From positions 1-45,438 of the forward strand of contig JAHFOI010000005.1 of NCBI GenBank assembly GCA_023266895.1: a stretch of DNA of 45,438 bases, written 5' to 3'. Both the position numbers and the translations under genes were made by a program. The notes under the pieces were generated by a model, which did not search any database, was not told the DNA's origin, and saw only the letters and a list, made by a program, of their open reading frames with translations. Shown here piece after piece: positions 8,461 to 16,468 of this stretch (its first letter is position 1; each line of letters begins with the position of its first letter). The DNA comes from Candidatus Woesearchaeota archaeon (lineage in GTDB: Archaea; Nanobdellota; Nanobdellia; Woesearchaeales; ARS49).

Positions 8461-8529
8461 GTTTAAATAACTATCTGTGATGCTAGTAAAAGACAGAAGT
8501 TTGTTATAATCTAGCTGTCTTTTACTAGC
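8461..8529 (-). promoter_or_regulatory. fba operon promoter with 15-bp perfect inverted repeat upstream
   Basis: The minus-strand TATA element (8461-8470) is preceded by GCTAGTAAAAGACAG at 8482-8496 and its exact complement CTGTCTTTTACTAGC at 8515-8529, with an 18-nt spacer. The arms cover about -43 to -90 relative to the fba start, fitting a site for a dimeric activator or two repressor half-sites. There is no plus-strand gene upstream for which it could be a terminator. Confidence 0.55.
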
Positions 8530-8534
8530 TAGGA

Positions 8535-8566
8535 AGCGACAACTGTCATAATTTATTTTTGTCGCT
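8535..8566. repeat. Second inverted repeat in the fba/dsbA intergenic region
   Basis: AGCGACAA (8535-8542) and TTGTCGCT (8559-8566) form an 8-bp perfect stem with a 16-nt AT-rich loop. ACTAG motifs flank both arms, so it looks like a degenerate, extended version of the neighbouring dyad. It could be a second regulator site or a small hairpin RNA. The dsbA TATA follows at 8625-8634. Confidence 0.4.
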
Positions 8567-8658
8567 GACTAGTGCTTGCATGAGAAGTGTGTGGATGTTG
8601 TTTTTTGCTTTTTCGAAACCACAACTTTTAAATACCTAAGCTTTACACTACTTGTAAC

Positions 8659-9228
8659 ATGAATAAATGGATTGTTGCAGTGATTATTGTGGTTGTGATT
8701 GGCGGACTGTATTGGTGGTCACGCCCGCCTTCTTATGATCCACGAACGTCTGATACTGACAATTTTCGTGGTAGTGGTGTTGAAGTAGTTGAGTTTTCAG
8801 ATTTTGAATGCCCTGCGTGCCAGCGTGCATTTCCTGAGGTTGAAGAAGCACTCACTAATATTTCGGTAAAGTTTGTGTACAAACACTTTCCGTTGACTCA
8901 GATTCACGCGCGAGCAATGGTTGCTGCAGAAGCAAGTGAGTGTGCAGCTGATCAAGGCAAGTTTTGGGAGTATTATGAACGATTGTTTGTCTCAAGAAAG
9001 CTTGCAGCAGAGGATTTTATTGCTCATGCAAAAGTACTAGGTCTTGATGTTGATGCCTTTCGTGTGTGCGTGAAAAGTCATGCAATGCAGCAACGCGTGC
9101 TTGCAGACCAGCAAGAAGGTATTGGTAGGGGTGTTCGTGCAACGCCTACGTTTTTTATAAACGGCAAAAAGTATGAAGGTGTTCTTGCTGCGGATAAACT
9201 GCGCGCACTTATCGGTGCTTCTTCATGA
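8659..9228 (+). CDS. DsbA-like membrane-anchored thiol oxidoreductase
   Basis: A 189-residue thioredoxin-fold protein. An N-terminal transmembrane anchor (residues about 4-20) places the catalytic domain outside the cell. The active site is C51-P-A-C54 in FSDFECPACQRAF, and the cis-proline loop is ATPTFFINGKKYEG near the C-terminus, as in the DsbA/thioredoxin_4 family (disulfide oxidase or isomerase of exported proteins). It has further cysteines (SECAAD, VCVK). It is leaderless by TATA position (8625-8634). It overlaps the following rhodanese gene by 4 nt, so the two form an exported sulfur/thiol module. Confidence 0.88.
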   Translation: MNKWIVAVIIVVVIGGLYWWSRPPSYDPRTSDTDNFRGSGVEVVEFSDFECPACQRAFPEVEEALTNISVKFVYKHFPLTQIHARAMVAAEASECAADQGKFWEYYERLFVSRKLAAEDFIAHAKVLGLDVDAFRVCVKSHAMQQRVLADQQEGIGRGVRATPTFFINGKKYEGVLAADKLRALIGASS

Positions 9229-9827
9229 AAAGTGTCAGGAATTGGGTTGTTGTTGTTATTATTTCTTTGTTCTTTGGTGCTATTGGCGGATATGTTGGTG
9301 CACAAGTGGTTACTCCTTCTGAACAGGCACTTATCAAAGAGTTTTATGCTGTTGAAAATGCAGTGCACGTGAGTCCTCATTCCTTAAGGAAAAAAATGAC
9401 GAGTAGCATAACTGATTTTGTACTTGTTGATTTGCGTAGCCAAGAAGAGTATGAAAAGGAGCATATTGTTGGGGCAGTTAATATTCCCGCATACAAAGAT
9501 AAGGACACTTCTGATTATGGTGCAGTGAATCGTATTGTTGGTGCATTCGCAAATCTCTCAAAACATAAAGAAATCATTGTGTATTGTTATAGCATTCCTT
9601 GCATGACTGGCAGGAAAGTTGGCAAACTGCTTGCAGAGCATGATATTTATGTGAAGAGCTTAGGTATTGGCTGGAATGAATGGCGTTACTTTTGGACCTT
9701 GTGGAATCATGAACATGAATGGAATCAGACTGCTGTGGAAGAGTATGTAGTGTCGGGTTCTGAACCTGGGGTGCCAAAACTAAGCGAAGGTGGCGGTGCA
9801 TGTGTTGTTGGTCAGTTTGGGTGTTGA
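9225..9827 (+). CDS. Membrane-anchored rhodanese-domain protein
   Basis: A 200-residue protein with an N-terminal transmembrane helix (about 7-27) and an extracellular rhodanese domain (about 50-165): the VLVDLRSQEEYEKEHIVGAVNIP core and the active loop C121-YSIP-C126-MTGR. The second cysteine in the loop and a GACVVGQFGC tail give two extra Cys pairs, suggesting thiol exchange with the DsbA-like partner rather than simple sulfurtransfer. The start codon overlaps the dsbA-like stop codon (ATGA). The functional link is an inference from context. Confidence 0.85.
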   Translation: MKSVRNWVVVVIISLFFGAIGGYVGAQVVTPSEQALIKEFYAVENAVHVSPHSLRKKMTSSITDFVLVDLRSQEEYEKEHIVGAVNIPAYKDKDTSDYGAVNRIVGAFANLSKHKEIIVYCYSIPCMTGRKVGKLLAEHDIYVKSLGIGWNEWRYFWTLWNHEHEWNQTAVEEYVVSGSEPGVPKLSEGGGACVVGQFGC

Positions 9828-9878
9828 GTCAGCACTGGATTTATAAGGAACTTCTCTACTTTGGCGTGTGTGGCAGTT

Positions 9879-10355
9879 ATGCTTAAACCGACTTTAATAA
9901 GTTCTGTATCAATATCTGATACGGTAAAAATTGTTTTTAATTTTGAAAAAGATGCTGCAGTACACCTGCATACTAGATTTAAGCGTGATGCGCGTACCTG
10001 TTTTCGACTTTGCTTTTTATATCTTCCTGAGAAGAAGGGTATTGTTGCTGCAGATCCCCTAGATGCGGTTTTTGCAGAAAAACAACGCTTAATAGCCTCA
10101 TGGAATACGCCGTATGATATCTCGCAAGATTCCAGATTGCTCGCAAATTATTTGGTTATGCTGCGTAATTTGCCCCCTTCTTTGGACTTGCCTTCTTCTG
10201 TGGAACAACGAAATTGGTATTCTTGCCAAAAAGTCATTCCGTGGTATGATCCTCTTTTGAATAGTCTTGAGAGAGGAAGCTGCGTGTCAGTGCCTCTTGA
10301 ACAAATTATTGGAAAACGTAGAAGTCTGCAACAGCCTTGTTGTACGCTGCTCTGA
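9879..10355 (+). CDS. Hypothetical protein
   Basis: Not recognised. A 158-residue soluble protein from the ATG at 9879; a longer frame begins at a TTG at 9861, but a TATA-like TTATAA at 9841-9846 favours 9879. It contains several cysteines (RTCFRLCFL, YSCQKV, SCVSV, QPCCTLL) and ends in a CCTLL tail. No signal peptide or membrane helix is obvious. It lies 51 nt after the rhodanese gene on the same strand but has its own promoter. Codon use looks like that of its neighbours. Confidence 0.5.
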   Translation: MLKPTLISSVSISDTVKIVFNFEKDAAVHLHTRFKRDARTCFRLCFLYLPEKKGIVAADPLDAVFAEKQRLIASWNTPYDISQDSRLLANYLVMLRNLPPSLDLPSSVEQRNWYSCQKVIPWYDPLLNSLERGSCVSVPLEQIIGKRRSLQQPCCTLL

Positions 10356-10455
10356 AAATTCTTTTTCCTTAACAGATTTTTTGAGCTAATGAAAAACTTC
10401 TGTTGCTCAAGAAATACTATGGGTTTTCAATCCTGCAAACATCTGTAAGAGAGGC

Positions 10456-10608
10456 TTATCTTGCTCTGGTAGAACTAATTGCTTGCTGCAACAAATCTAA
10501 TGCTATTTGTTTCGCAATATTGCGATAATGATAGCCTGGAATAGCGGACTTCAAATGAAGTTCTGCTTGTTCCCAAACTTTACCGTTATGTACTATTATT
10601 TTTTGCAT
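10456..10608 (-). CDS. Small 50-residue protein with a near-perfect Shine-Dalgarno
   Basis: A short frame starting at an ATG preceded by GGAGGTGA four nt upstream, an exact match to the anti-SD in the 16S 3' end of this window. The 50 residues begin MQKIIVHNGKVWEQAE and are mixed alpha/beta, with no membrane segment. It lies 60 nt downstream of the vapC stop codon on the same strand, so it could be the third gene of that operon. It resembles no family I know. The strong SD is the main evidence that it is translated. Confidence 0.6.
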   Translation of the reverse strand: MQKIIVHNGKVWEQAELHLKSAIPGYHYRNIAKQIALDLLQQAISSTRAR

Positions 10609-10668
10609 GTATTCACCTCCGTATATTTTTTATAAAATGAGTATGTGATTTTTTTGAATTGAATTTGG

Positions 10669-11058
10669 TTACTGAATGATTTTCACGTTAGGCAGTCCTG
10701 AGAATTCAAAGTCGCAAGTGATCAGTTTTGCGTTGTGCATTTCTGCAAGTGCGACAATGTGTGCATCGGCAATTCCAAATTTTGGTTTGCTTTTTCGGAA
10801 ATGCACATAGATCTCTGCAGTTCTTTTGCCCGCTTCAATACCGAATGGCATGAGTCTTGCGAGCGACTTCAATACTTCGATAGGCCCGCTTGATGATGTG
10901 CCCTGTTTGAGATAGAGTGTAGCTACTTCTGCAACAATAAGTCCTGTTATCAAAATTTCTGCTTGTTCACTTGATAGCAAGAGTTCAACTTTTTTTCCTT
11001 TCGGACTTCCTGACAAATAGTCTATCCATGCAGAAGTATCTATTACAAATCTATTCAT
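10669..11058 (-). CDS. vapC: PIN-domain ribonuclease toxin (VapC-type)
   Basis: A 129-residue PIN-domain nuclease. The acidic catalytic residues appear in order: D8 in VIDTSAWIDYL, a Glu in LIVAEVATLYL, D in FGIADAHIVALAE and D in KLITCDFEFSGL. VapC toxins cut tRNA or rRNA. The start overlaps the VapB-like gene by 8 nt. Assignment as the toxin of a pair follows from gene order and overlap. Confidence 0.88.
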   Translation of the reverse strand: MNRFVIDTSAWIDYLSGSPKGKKVELLLSSEQAEILITGLIVAEVATLYLKQGTSSSGPIEVLKSLARLMPFGIEAGKRTAEIYVHFRKSKPKFGIADAHIVALAEMHNAKLITCDFEFSGLPNVKIIQ

Positions 11059-11257
11059 ATTTTGAGCTCATGCGGTAATCTTCTTTTTTGTATGGTTTTA
11101 GTAAAGGAAAAGCGCCGAACCAGTTTCTTCTCATTTTTTTAATTTCCAACTGTACTGGTTCTCCATCATGAATTGCTTCAAGATCAACAATATCTTTAGG
11201 TATTCTGACCATTAAAGAACCACCGATCCGTTTCGCGCGCTGTATGGTTTCAGGCAT
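11051..11257 (-). CDS. vapB: VapB-like antitoxin, AbrB fold
   Basis: A 68-residue protein starting at the ATG at 11257. The frame is open to 11419, but the shorter start has a GGTGAA ribosome site and a TATA element (about 11286-11298), whereas the extension lies across the promoter. The core IGGSLMVRIPKDIVDLEAIHDGEPVQ is an AbrB/SpoVT swapped-hairpin domain. The C-terminal tail (LLKPYKKEDYRMSSKYE) would bind VapC. It is probably autoregulatory. Confidence 0.78.
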   Translation of the reverse strand: MPETIQRAKRIGGSLMVRIPKDIVDLEAIHDGEPVQLEIKKMRRNWFGAFPLLKPYKKEDYRMSSKYE

Positions 11258-11450
11258 AGATAATTCACCGTTATACAATGTTAAATACGTTGTTATATTT
11301 AAAGGTTGTGGTTTTGTGACTGATAAATCAATTGTGTGGGGAAAACTCTCGTATGAGAACTTGTAGAATTCTCGGAAAGATTTTTTTTGGGGTGGGGCGG
11401 GGGCGGTGTTGTTGCGCAAATAATAAATACTTCTTCTTATTCTTCATCAC

Positions 11451-11786
11451 ATGAAACAGATTTTGTTTAGCATAGCAAATAATGAAAAATTCAGCACGCT
11501 TGTTATGGAAAGAACTCCTCAGCTTCTTGTTTGGATTGACAAAGTCTTATCTGCTGCCAAACTTCCAACAGAGGGCATAGTGAATGAAGAGTCATTCAAG
11601 AATGTTCTGAAAAAAACTGATGTTCACTGGACGCATTATGATGAGGGAATAAAACAAGGCATGCGAATTGAAGTGTTTCTTGGCAAAAATCGTTTTTTTG
11701 TGGTAGTTTGTGGTGCCCAAAAAAAACGCCAGAAATTTATGCGGCAAGTTCTTTTGCAAAGCAGGTTTGTTGGTTCAAAAAAATAA
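11451..11786 (+). CDS. Hypothetical protein
   Basis: Not recognised. A 111-residue soluble, basic protein. The N-terminal half is helical (NNEKFSTLVMERTPQLLVWIDKVL) and the C-terminal half alternates strand-like hydrophobics (MRIEVFLGKNRFFVVVCGA) with a basic tail (QKKRQKFMRQ), which could contact nucleic acid. A TATA-like AATAATAAATAC (about 11419-11430) lies about 25 nt upstream of the ATG. It is divergent from vapBC and convergent with the FttA gene, 18 nt apart. Confidence 0.55.
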   Translation: MKQILFSIANNEKFSTLVMERTPQLLVWIDKVLSAAKLPTEGIVNEESFKNVLKKTDVHWTHYDEGIKQGMRIEVFLGKNRFFVVVCGAQKKRQKFMRQVLLQSRFVGSKK

Positions 11787-11804
11787 GGAATTCCGTTATA
11801 ATTT

Positions 11805-13697
11805 TTATCTTAATCTCACAGTCTCTAAATTTCTCGGTGCTACTGTTTCTATGTGTCCTTGTTTGTGAATTGAGCTTGCAAAGTCAAGCACGCTTGAGTT
11901 TTCTCCGTGGTTGACTATGATTTTTTTTGGTCTGGGACTACACCTAAAGACGTAGTTCATGAGTTGTCTTCTGTCTGAGTGGTCTGAGATTTCTATTTTG
12001 CAGACTTCCATAGCAATGCGTACTGATTCTGGTTTTGTACCATTGCGTAAGGTTACTTCTCGCTCGCCATTACGAATGCGTCGACCAAGACTTCCTTCTC
12101 CTTGATGGCAACTAAACACGAGTGTGTTTTTGGGATTTTCTGCAAGCAATCGTAAATATTCTACTGATGGCCCGCCGACGAGCATACCACTGGTTGCAAG
12201 AATAATGCAGGGTCCTTCGTATTCTATGACTTGCATGCGTTCTTTTTGTGATGCGACACGTTTGAATATTGGATTCAAAAATGGATTTTCATCGCGGTGA
12301 AATATTGACTTGCGTATGGTGTTATTCAAAAATTCTGGGTATGCAGTGTGGATTGCAGTCACGTCCCATACCATGCCGTCAATGTACACTGGCACGTCAG
12401 GAATTTCTTTTTTGCGCACCATTTCTTCAACTATGACCATCACGTCTTGGGCACGTCCAGAACCAAGCACTGGCATTAGGATTTTTCCTCCGCGAGCAAC
12501 TGTTTGCCGTATGGTTTCTTGGAGGAGGTTGTCTTGTTCTGCGCCTGGTGCCATAATGTTTGTTTTGCCACCGTACGTGCTTTCTATCATAAGTGTTTCA
12601 AGACGGGGGAACATGCAGTGTGCTGGCTCAAGCAGTGGTGTTCTGCCAAACTTGATATCGCCAGTGTACACAAGATTGTGTAATCCATTGCCAACATGTA
12701 AGTGGCACAGTGCGCTGCCAAGAATGTGGCCTGCATTGAAGAGTGTGAGTCGTATGTCTGGGGTGATATCACTGACTTCTTCATATTCTAGGGTGATGGT
12801 GTGTTTGACCATTTCTTTGACATCTTCAATGTCATACAAGGGATCTTTGTTTTCTGCACGAGCAATTTTTATGCAATCAAGCTGAAGAAGTATCATGACA
12901 TCTCTACAGGGTTCTGTGCAATAGATTGGTCCTCGGTAGCCATACTTGAACAGGTAGGGTATGAGTCCGCTGTGGTCAAGGTGTGCGTGTGTGACGAGTA
13001 CTGCGTCTAATTCTTGAATATTGAATTCTGGAGCGTCAAGATAGGGATATTGTTCGCTTCCCTCGCCCGCGACGTTGATGCCGCAGTCCATGAGGATTCT
13101 GCTTTCTGGTGTTTGCAAGAGAATGCAGCTTCTGCCAATTTGTCGTGCGCCTCCTAAGTAGGTGACTCTGACCCATTCGTTTTTTTTCTCTCTGCGCCAG
13201 CCATCATAAATTCTATGACCTACTCTGTCAAGGAATTTTTTTCTGTACTCGCTGTGTTCATAGAGTACGGCGCGTATGTTTTCGAGAAGTGTGCTTCTAA
13301 TGGGTGGCATGCGTCGGACAATAGGTACCCAGTAAATTTTTTCTCGCAAGTCTCTGAGGAGTGCGCCTTGTTTTCCTATGGCAAGTCCTGGTTTTTCCGC
13401 TTCAATGTACACAATGCTGCGTTGGGTGTCAAAAATACACTGGCCTATACCTGCATCTTCTGGGATAACTTCTTTGATTATTTTTTCTGCAGTTTCTGCA
13501 TCAACACATATTGCGGGGTCTGGGCGGAGTTCTATTCTTTTTTTGAACTGCTCAACTGCTTGTCGTATGAGCCCCTCGTTGTTGATGAAGAATTCTCTAT
13601 CTTTGGTGTAGAGCACAATGTTTGCTGCTTCAAAGCCCGCTTGGCTTATTTTTTCTTCTGGAATTATGTTTAGTATTTCTTTGAGTATTTCTGTCAT
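11805..13697 (-). CDS. fttA: KH/beta-CASP ribonuclease, transcription termination factor FttA (aCPSF1)
   Basis: The archaeal CPSF73-like endonuclease that cuts nascent RNA at U-rich sites to terminate transcription. The 630-residue protein has N-terminal KH domains (residues 1 to about 150, with the loop GLAIGKQG at 104-111), a metallo-beta-lactamase core with H237-A-H239-L-D241-H242, and the beta-CASP insert and terminal motifs (ESTYGG, MLVGGPSVEYL, SDHSDRRQLMNYV, VNHGE). All metal ligands appear intact. It lies 23 nt downstream of the proteasome beta gene. The T-rich gene ends in this window are the expected substrates. Confidence 0.95.
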   Translation of the reverse strand: MTEILKEILNIIPEEKISQAGFEAANIVLYTKDREFFINNEGLIRQAVEQFKKRIELRPDPAICVDAETAEKIIKEVIPEDAGIGQCIFDTQRSIVYIEAEKPGLAIGKQGALLRDLREKIYWVPIVRRMPPIRSTLLENIRAVLYEHSEYRKKFLDRVGHRIYDGWRREKKNEWVRVTYLGGARQIGRSCILLQTPESRILMDCGINVAGEGSEQYPYLDAPEFNIQELDAVLVTHAHLDHSGLIPYLFKYGYRGPIYCTEPCRDVMILLQLDCIKIARAENKDPLYDIEDVKEMVKHTITLEYEEVSDITPDIRLTLFNAGHILGSALCHLHVGNGLHNLVYTGDIKFGRTPLLEPAHCMFPRLETLMIESTYGGKTNIMAPGAEQDNLLQETIRQTVARGGKILMPVLGSGRAQDVMVIVEEMVRKKEIPDVPVYIDGMVWDVTAIHTAYPEFLNNTIRKSIFHRDENPFLNPIFKRVASQKERMQVIEYEGPCIILATSGMLVGGPSVEYLRLLAENPKNTLVFSCHQGEGSLGRRIRNGEREVTLRNGTKPESVRIAMEVCKIEISDHSDRRQLMNYVFRCSPRPKKIIVNHGENSSVLDFASSIHKQGHIETVAPRNLETVRLR

Positions 13698-13720
13698 TCA
13701 ATCACCGCTTTTGGTGGTTA

Positions 13721-14389
13721 TTACAATTCAAGTCGTGTGTTAATTTCTTTTTCCAGTACTTGTTGTGCTCCTGAGGCGCTAATGGTGACCACGTCAATCC
13801 CATTGCCTGAGCAGTTGTCGCGCTGGATGGCAGCATTAACTGCTTTGACTGCTAGCTTGATTCCTTCATCTATGCTTATGCCTTTTTTGTACAGTGTTTC
13901 AAGAACGCCAAGGGCAAATACGCTTCCTGAGCCATCGCTGACAAAGTCTTCATGTTCTGCTGTTGAGCCGTCAATGCCTAAGTCATATAAGTGGTATCCT
14001 GATTCGTCTTTGCCGCCGAGTAAGAAGCCGACAACGCTTTGTACCATGCTCATTTTTCTGATGTTGCTGTAGAGCATGCCTGCGAGGAGATTTGCAGCTT
14101 CTTTGACTGTGGAGGTTCTATTGGTTTGCAAATCTTTTAGCTTGAGTTCTGCTTTGATGAGTTTTGAAATCAGTTGTGCATCGCTCACAAGTCCTGCGAC
14201 TGTGACTGCCATTGTTTCGGTGATAGGAAATACTTTGTGAAATCGTCGGTTTGCGATTAAGTTGCCTGCAGTTACGCGTTTGTCTGCAGCAAGCACAATG
14301 CCATCTTTACACACTATTCCTATGGTTGTCGTGCCTGTTTTAATCATTTCTGGATGTTCCAGTGTTGTTAGTGTCGCGATAGAAATCAC
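13721..14389 (-). CDS. psmB: Proteasome beta subunit
   Basis: The proteolytic subunit of the archaeal 20S proteasome, an N-terminal nucleophile hydrolase. Cleavage after ...MIKTG would expose Thr1 of TTTIGIVCKDG. Numbered from that Thr, D17 (LAADKR) and K33 (RFHKVF) of the catalytic centre are present, and the GSGS and D residues near 130-170 fit. The start is unclear: a strong SD (GAGAGGTGA, 14386-14394) lies over the GTG at 14389, the codon at ideal spacing (14380) is ATC, and the first ATG is at 14347. A TATA element at 14425-14433 predicts transcription from about 14405, so the mRNA has a leader. The core enzyme call does not depend on the start. Confidence 0.93.
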   Translation of the reverse strand: MISIATLTTLEHPEMIKTGTTTIGIVCKDGIVLAADKRVTAGNLIANRRFHKVFPITETMAVTVAGLVSDAQLISKLIKAELKLKDLQTNRTSTVKEAANLLAGMLYSNIRKMSMVQSVVGFLLGGKDESGYHLYDLGIDGSTAEHEDFVSDGSGSVFALGVLETLYKKGISIDEGIKLAVKAVNAAIQRDNCSGNGIDVVTISASGAQQVLEKEINTRLEL

Positions 14390-14531
14390 CTCTCAAATAA
14401 TCTATTTCTAAGAAAACATCTGGAATTTATAAACCTTGTGTTTTTGAGTCTCGGAACAACTCTGTAAAAGCACTTTCAAAAACAAGATCGCTTTCAAAAC
14501 CATTATATAATACTCTTGGTGTGTGGCAGGT

Positions 14532-15707
14532 ATGAAATCTGAACGGGTGTATCGTGTTGCGTCGCATGCATCTTTTTCTTCATTGCCTCATGCGTTGCGT
14601 GTGATGAATGTGGTGACCTTTTTGTACATGCTAGGCTGGGGTATTGGCGGTCCTTTTTTTGCATTGTTTTTGAAGGAGCGTTTGAATTCATATGCAAGTG
14701 TTGGTTTTGTGTGGGGTTTGCTGCCCTTATTTGCAATACTGGTCGCTCTTGTGTTAGGCCAGATTTTAGATAGTGTGCATAAACGTTCTGTGATAAGACT
14801 TATCATGTTTTTGTATATTCCTTTTAGTGGGTTATTGCTTGGAGTGGTTTCTCTTGCAGGATTTGTTGTGTTTCGCGCGTATCATTCAATTATCGCAACT
14901 TCGTTTTGGGTTTCTGGTGAGTCATATGTGCGTTATCATTCTTCTAAAGGCAAAGAAGCTGAAGCTATTGGTTCTTGGGATTTTGCAAGTGGCATTTCTG
15001 GAGTCATAGGCGGGGTGATTGGTGCAGTGCTCGTGTATGTTCTTGGCTGGAATGTATTATATGCTATTTCTGTGTGCTCATTTCTTGCATTTGTTGCATC
15101 ATGGTGGCTTCCTGATCATGACAAGTTTGGCAAGCACGTGCGTCTCACGTCAATGGTTACGGAGTGTAAGGATTTTCTTGCTGATAAAAAACTCGTGCGC
15201 TTATCTGCTGTTGCTTTTTTGTTCACATTTGGTGTTGCCGTAACTGGCATGATGCTTCCGCTCGTGCTTTCAAAAATTGGTGCATCATTGTTTCAAGTGG
15301 GTCTTGTGTCTGCAGTTTTTAGTCTTCCTGCGTTTGTTGAACCATGGTTTTCGCGGTTTAAAAAAAAGTATGCACTGCTTGCAGTGTCTTTATTGGTGTG
15401 CGCGTTGTTGTTTGGAATCATGTTTTTCTTGAGCAATGTATTTCTCTGGTTTGTTGTTGCATTACTTCTTGGACTGGGTTTTTCTGCAGCTCAGCCCGCA
15501 TTGTTTGGCAGTATGACAAAGGCAATGCCTCGGTCAAAGATTGGTGAGTTATCTTCAGTGTTGTTTGCTGTGCGTAGTGTTGGTGCAGCTCTTGGACCCT
15601 TTGTTGCAGGAATGCTGAGTCAGTCTTATGGTTTAGGGTGGGCGTTTGTTGTTTCAGGAGTGCTGTTTGTGATTGCGTTGTGTTTGCTAAAGAAAAAGGA
15701 TTTGTGA
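14532..15707 (+). CDS. Major facilitator superfamily transporter
   Basis: A 391-residue integral membrane protein with about 11-12 hydrophobic helices. The loop after helix 2 (LGQILDSVHKRSVIRL) matches the MFS D-x-x-x-x-R/K signature region, and the second half repeats it (PWFSRFKKKYAL). The substrate is unknown; the fold resembles the drug-efflux or sugar MFS groups. A TATA element at 14503-14511 lies about 25 nt before the ATG at 14532, so the transcript is probably leaderless and the GTG at 14523 is unlikely to be used. It is divergent from psmB. Confidence 0.85.
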   Translation: MKSERVYRVASHASFSSLPHALRVMNVVTFLYMLGWGIGGPFFALFLKERLNSYASVGFVWGLLPLFAILVALVLGQILDSVHKRSVIRLIMFLYIPFSGLLLGVVSLAGFVVFRAYHSIIATSFWVSGESYVRYHSSKGKEAEAIGSWDFASGISGVIGGVIGAVLVYVLGWNVLYAISVCSFLAFVASWWLPDHDKFGKHVRLTSMVTECKDFLADKKLVRLSAVAFLFTFGVAVTGMMLPLVLSKIGASLFQVGLVSAVFSLPAFVEPWFSRFKKKYALLAVSLLVCALLFGIMFFLSNVFLWFVVALLLGLGFSAAQPALFGSMTKAMPRSKIGELSSVLFAVRSVGAALGPFVAGMLSQSYGLGWAFVVSGVLFVIALCLLKKKDL

Positions 15708-15774
15708 TGCAGAAGTGTGAATGCAGAGATTTGCTATAAGTTTAAAAACCAGTGGTTGCGTTTAATAATTCTTT

Positions 15775-15858
15775 GCGGCGGTGCCGGAGTGGCCTAACGG
15801 GCTAGGTTCAGGGCCTAGTGGCTTAGTGCCTTCGCAGGTTCAAATCCTGTCCGCCGCA
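15775..15858 (+). tRNA. tRNA-Leu(CAG)
   Basis: An 84-nt class II tRNA without intron. The acceptor GCGGCGG pairs with CCGCCGC, and the anticodon stem CTAGG/CCTAG closes the loop TTCAGGG with anticodon CAG. It has a long variable arm, and the T-arm is GCAGG-TTCAAAT-CCTGT with a G-U pair. The discriminator is A, and CCA is not encoded. A TATA-like TTTAAAAACC lies about 30 nt upstream. Confidence 0.95.
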
Positions 15859-15943
15859 TTGTTTTGAGGTTTTAGGTAGTTCTGCTACGCAGTTTTCACT
15901 TCACAGAGACTAAAGAGTAAGTCTTTTAAATGACAGTGCAGTT

Positions 15944-16315
15944 ATGAGTAAAATGAACAAAGATCTTGTTGAAGTCTGCAGAACTGCTATCTTAAGAGGA
16001 AGACTCGCGAATGCTGGAGAAACTTGGGTGAGGCTTGAAGTTTTTGATCCGAATAAAGAATATTCAGGAATGTATGCTTTTCATGTTGTTGCAAAGGTTT
16101 GTGAAAGGGCAAACAATAATTTTGGAATAACGTATCCAGAAGAAAGGGCCTATAACCTAAATGCTGCTGCAAAAGAGGGCAAAAAAAATTTGCTATTTTA
16201 TAGGTGGTGGTTCAGAAGGACTAAATCATTTGATTTTCTTGTTGAAGAAGATAGACCTGGTTACTCTGCAATTAGCGTGAGTGAAATTGTTTTGACAGAA
16301 GTTAACCGTGTTTGA
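15944..16315 (+). CDS. Hypothetical protein
   Basis: Not recognised. A 123-residue soluble protein with an aromatic-rich core (YSGMYAFHVVAKV, LLFYRWWFRRTKSFDFLV) and mixed charge; it could be a small alpha/beta RNA- or ligand-binding protein. The TATA-like CTTTTAAATGAC (15921-15932) would place transcription near the second Met (15953), so a leaderless start there is as likely as 15944. It stands alone between two tRNA genes. Confidence 0.5.
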   Translation: MSKMNKDLVEVCRTAILRGRLANAGETWVRLEVFDPNKEYSGMYAFHVVAKVCERANNNFGITYPEERAYNLNAAAKEGKKNLLFYRWWFRRTKSFDFLVEEDRPGYSAISVSEIVLTEVNRV

Positions 16316-16468
16316 ACTATGGTCTGTTCACTTTTTTCTCAAGGAAAAACAGGTTAGGTGGGCCTGAAATTATTGCGCATTTTCCTTTTAAAAGCAGGAT
16401 CTTTTTAGGCGTTTGCTGCAGAAAGCATTCATCTCATTCTGTTTTTCGGTCAACGTAAGTGCGATTTT
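16316..16468. other. Intergenic region without a visible gene
   Basis: About 150 nt between the hypothetical gene and a degenerate tRNA-end copy. I see no open frame with a ribosome site, no clear TATA for a downstream gene, and no long dyad. Confidence 0.4.

Noticed and set aside
11258-11419. N-terminal extension of the VapB-like antitoxin
   Set aside because: It runs across a TATA element and the ATG at 11257 has a ribosome site; the AbrB-like domain starts just after it.
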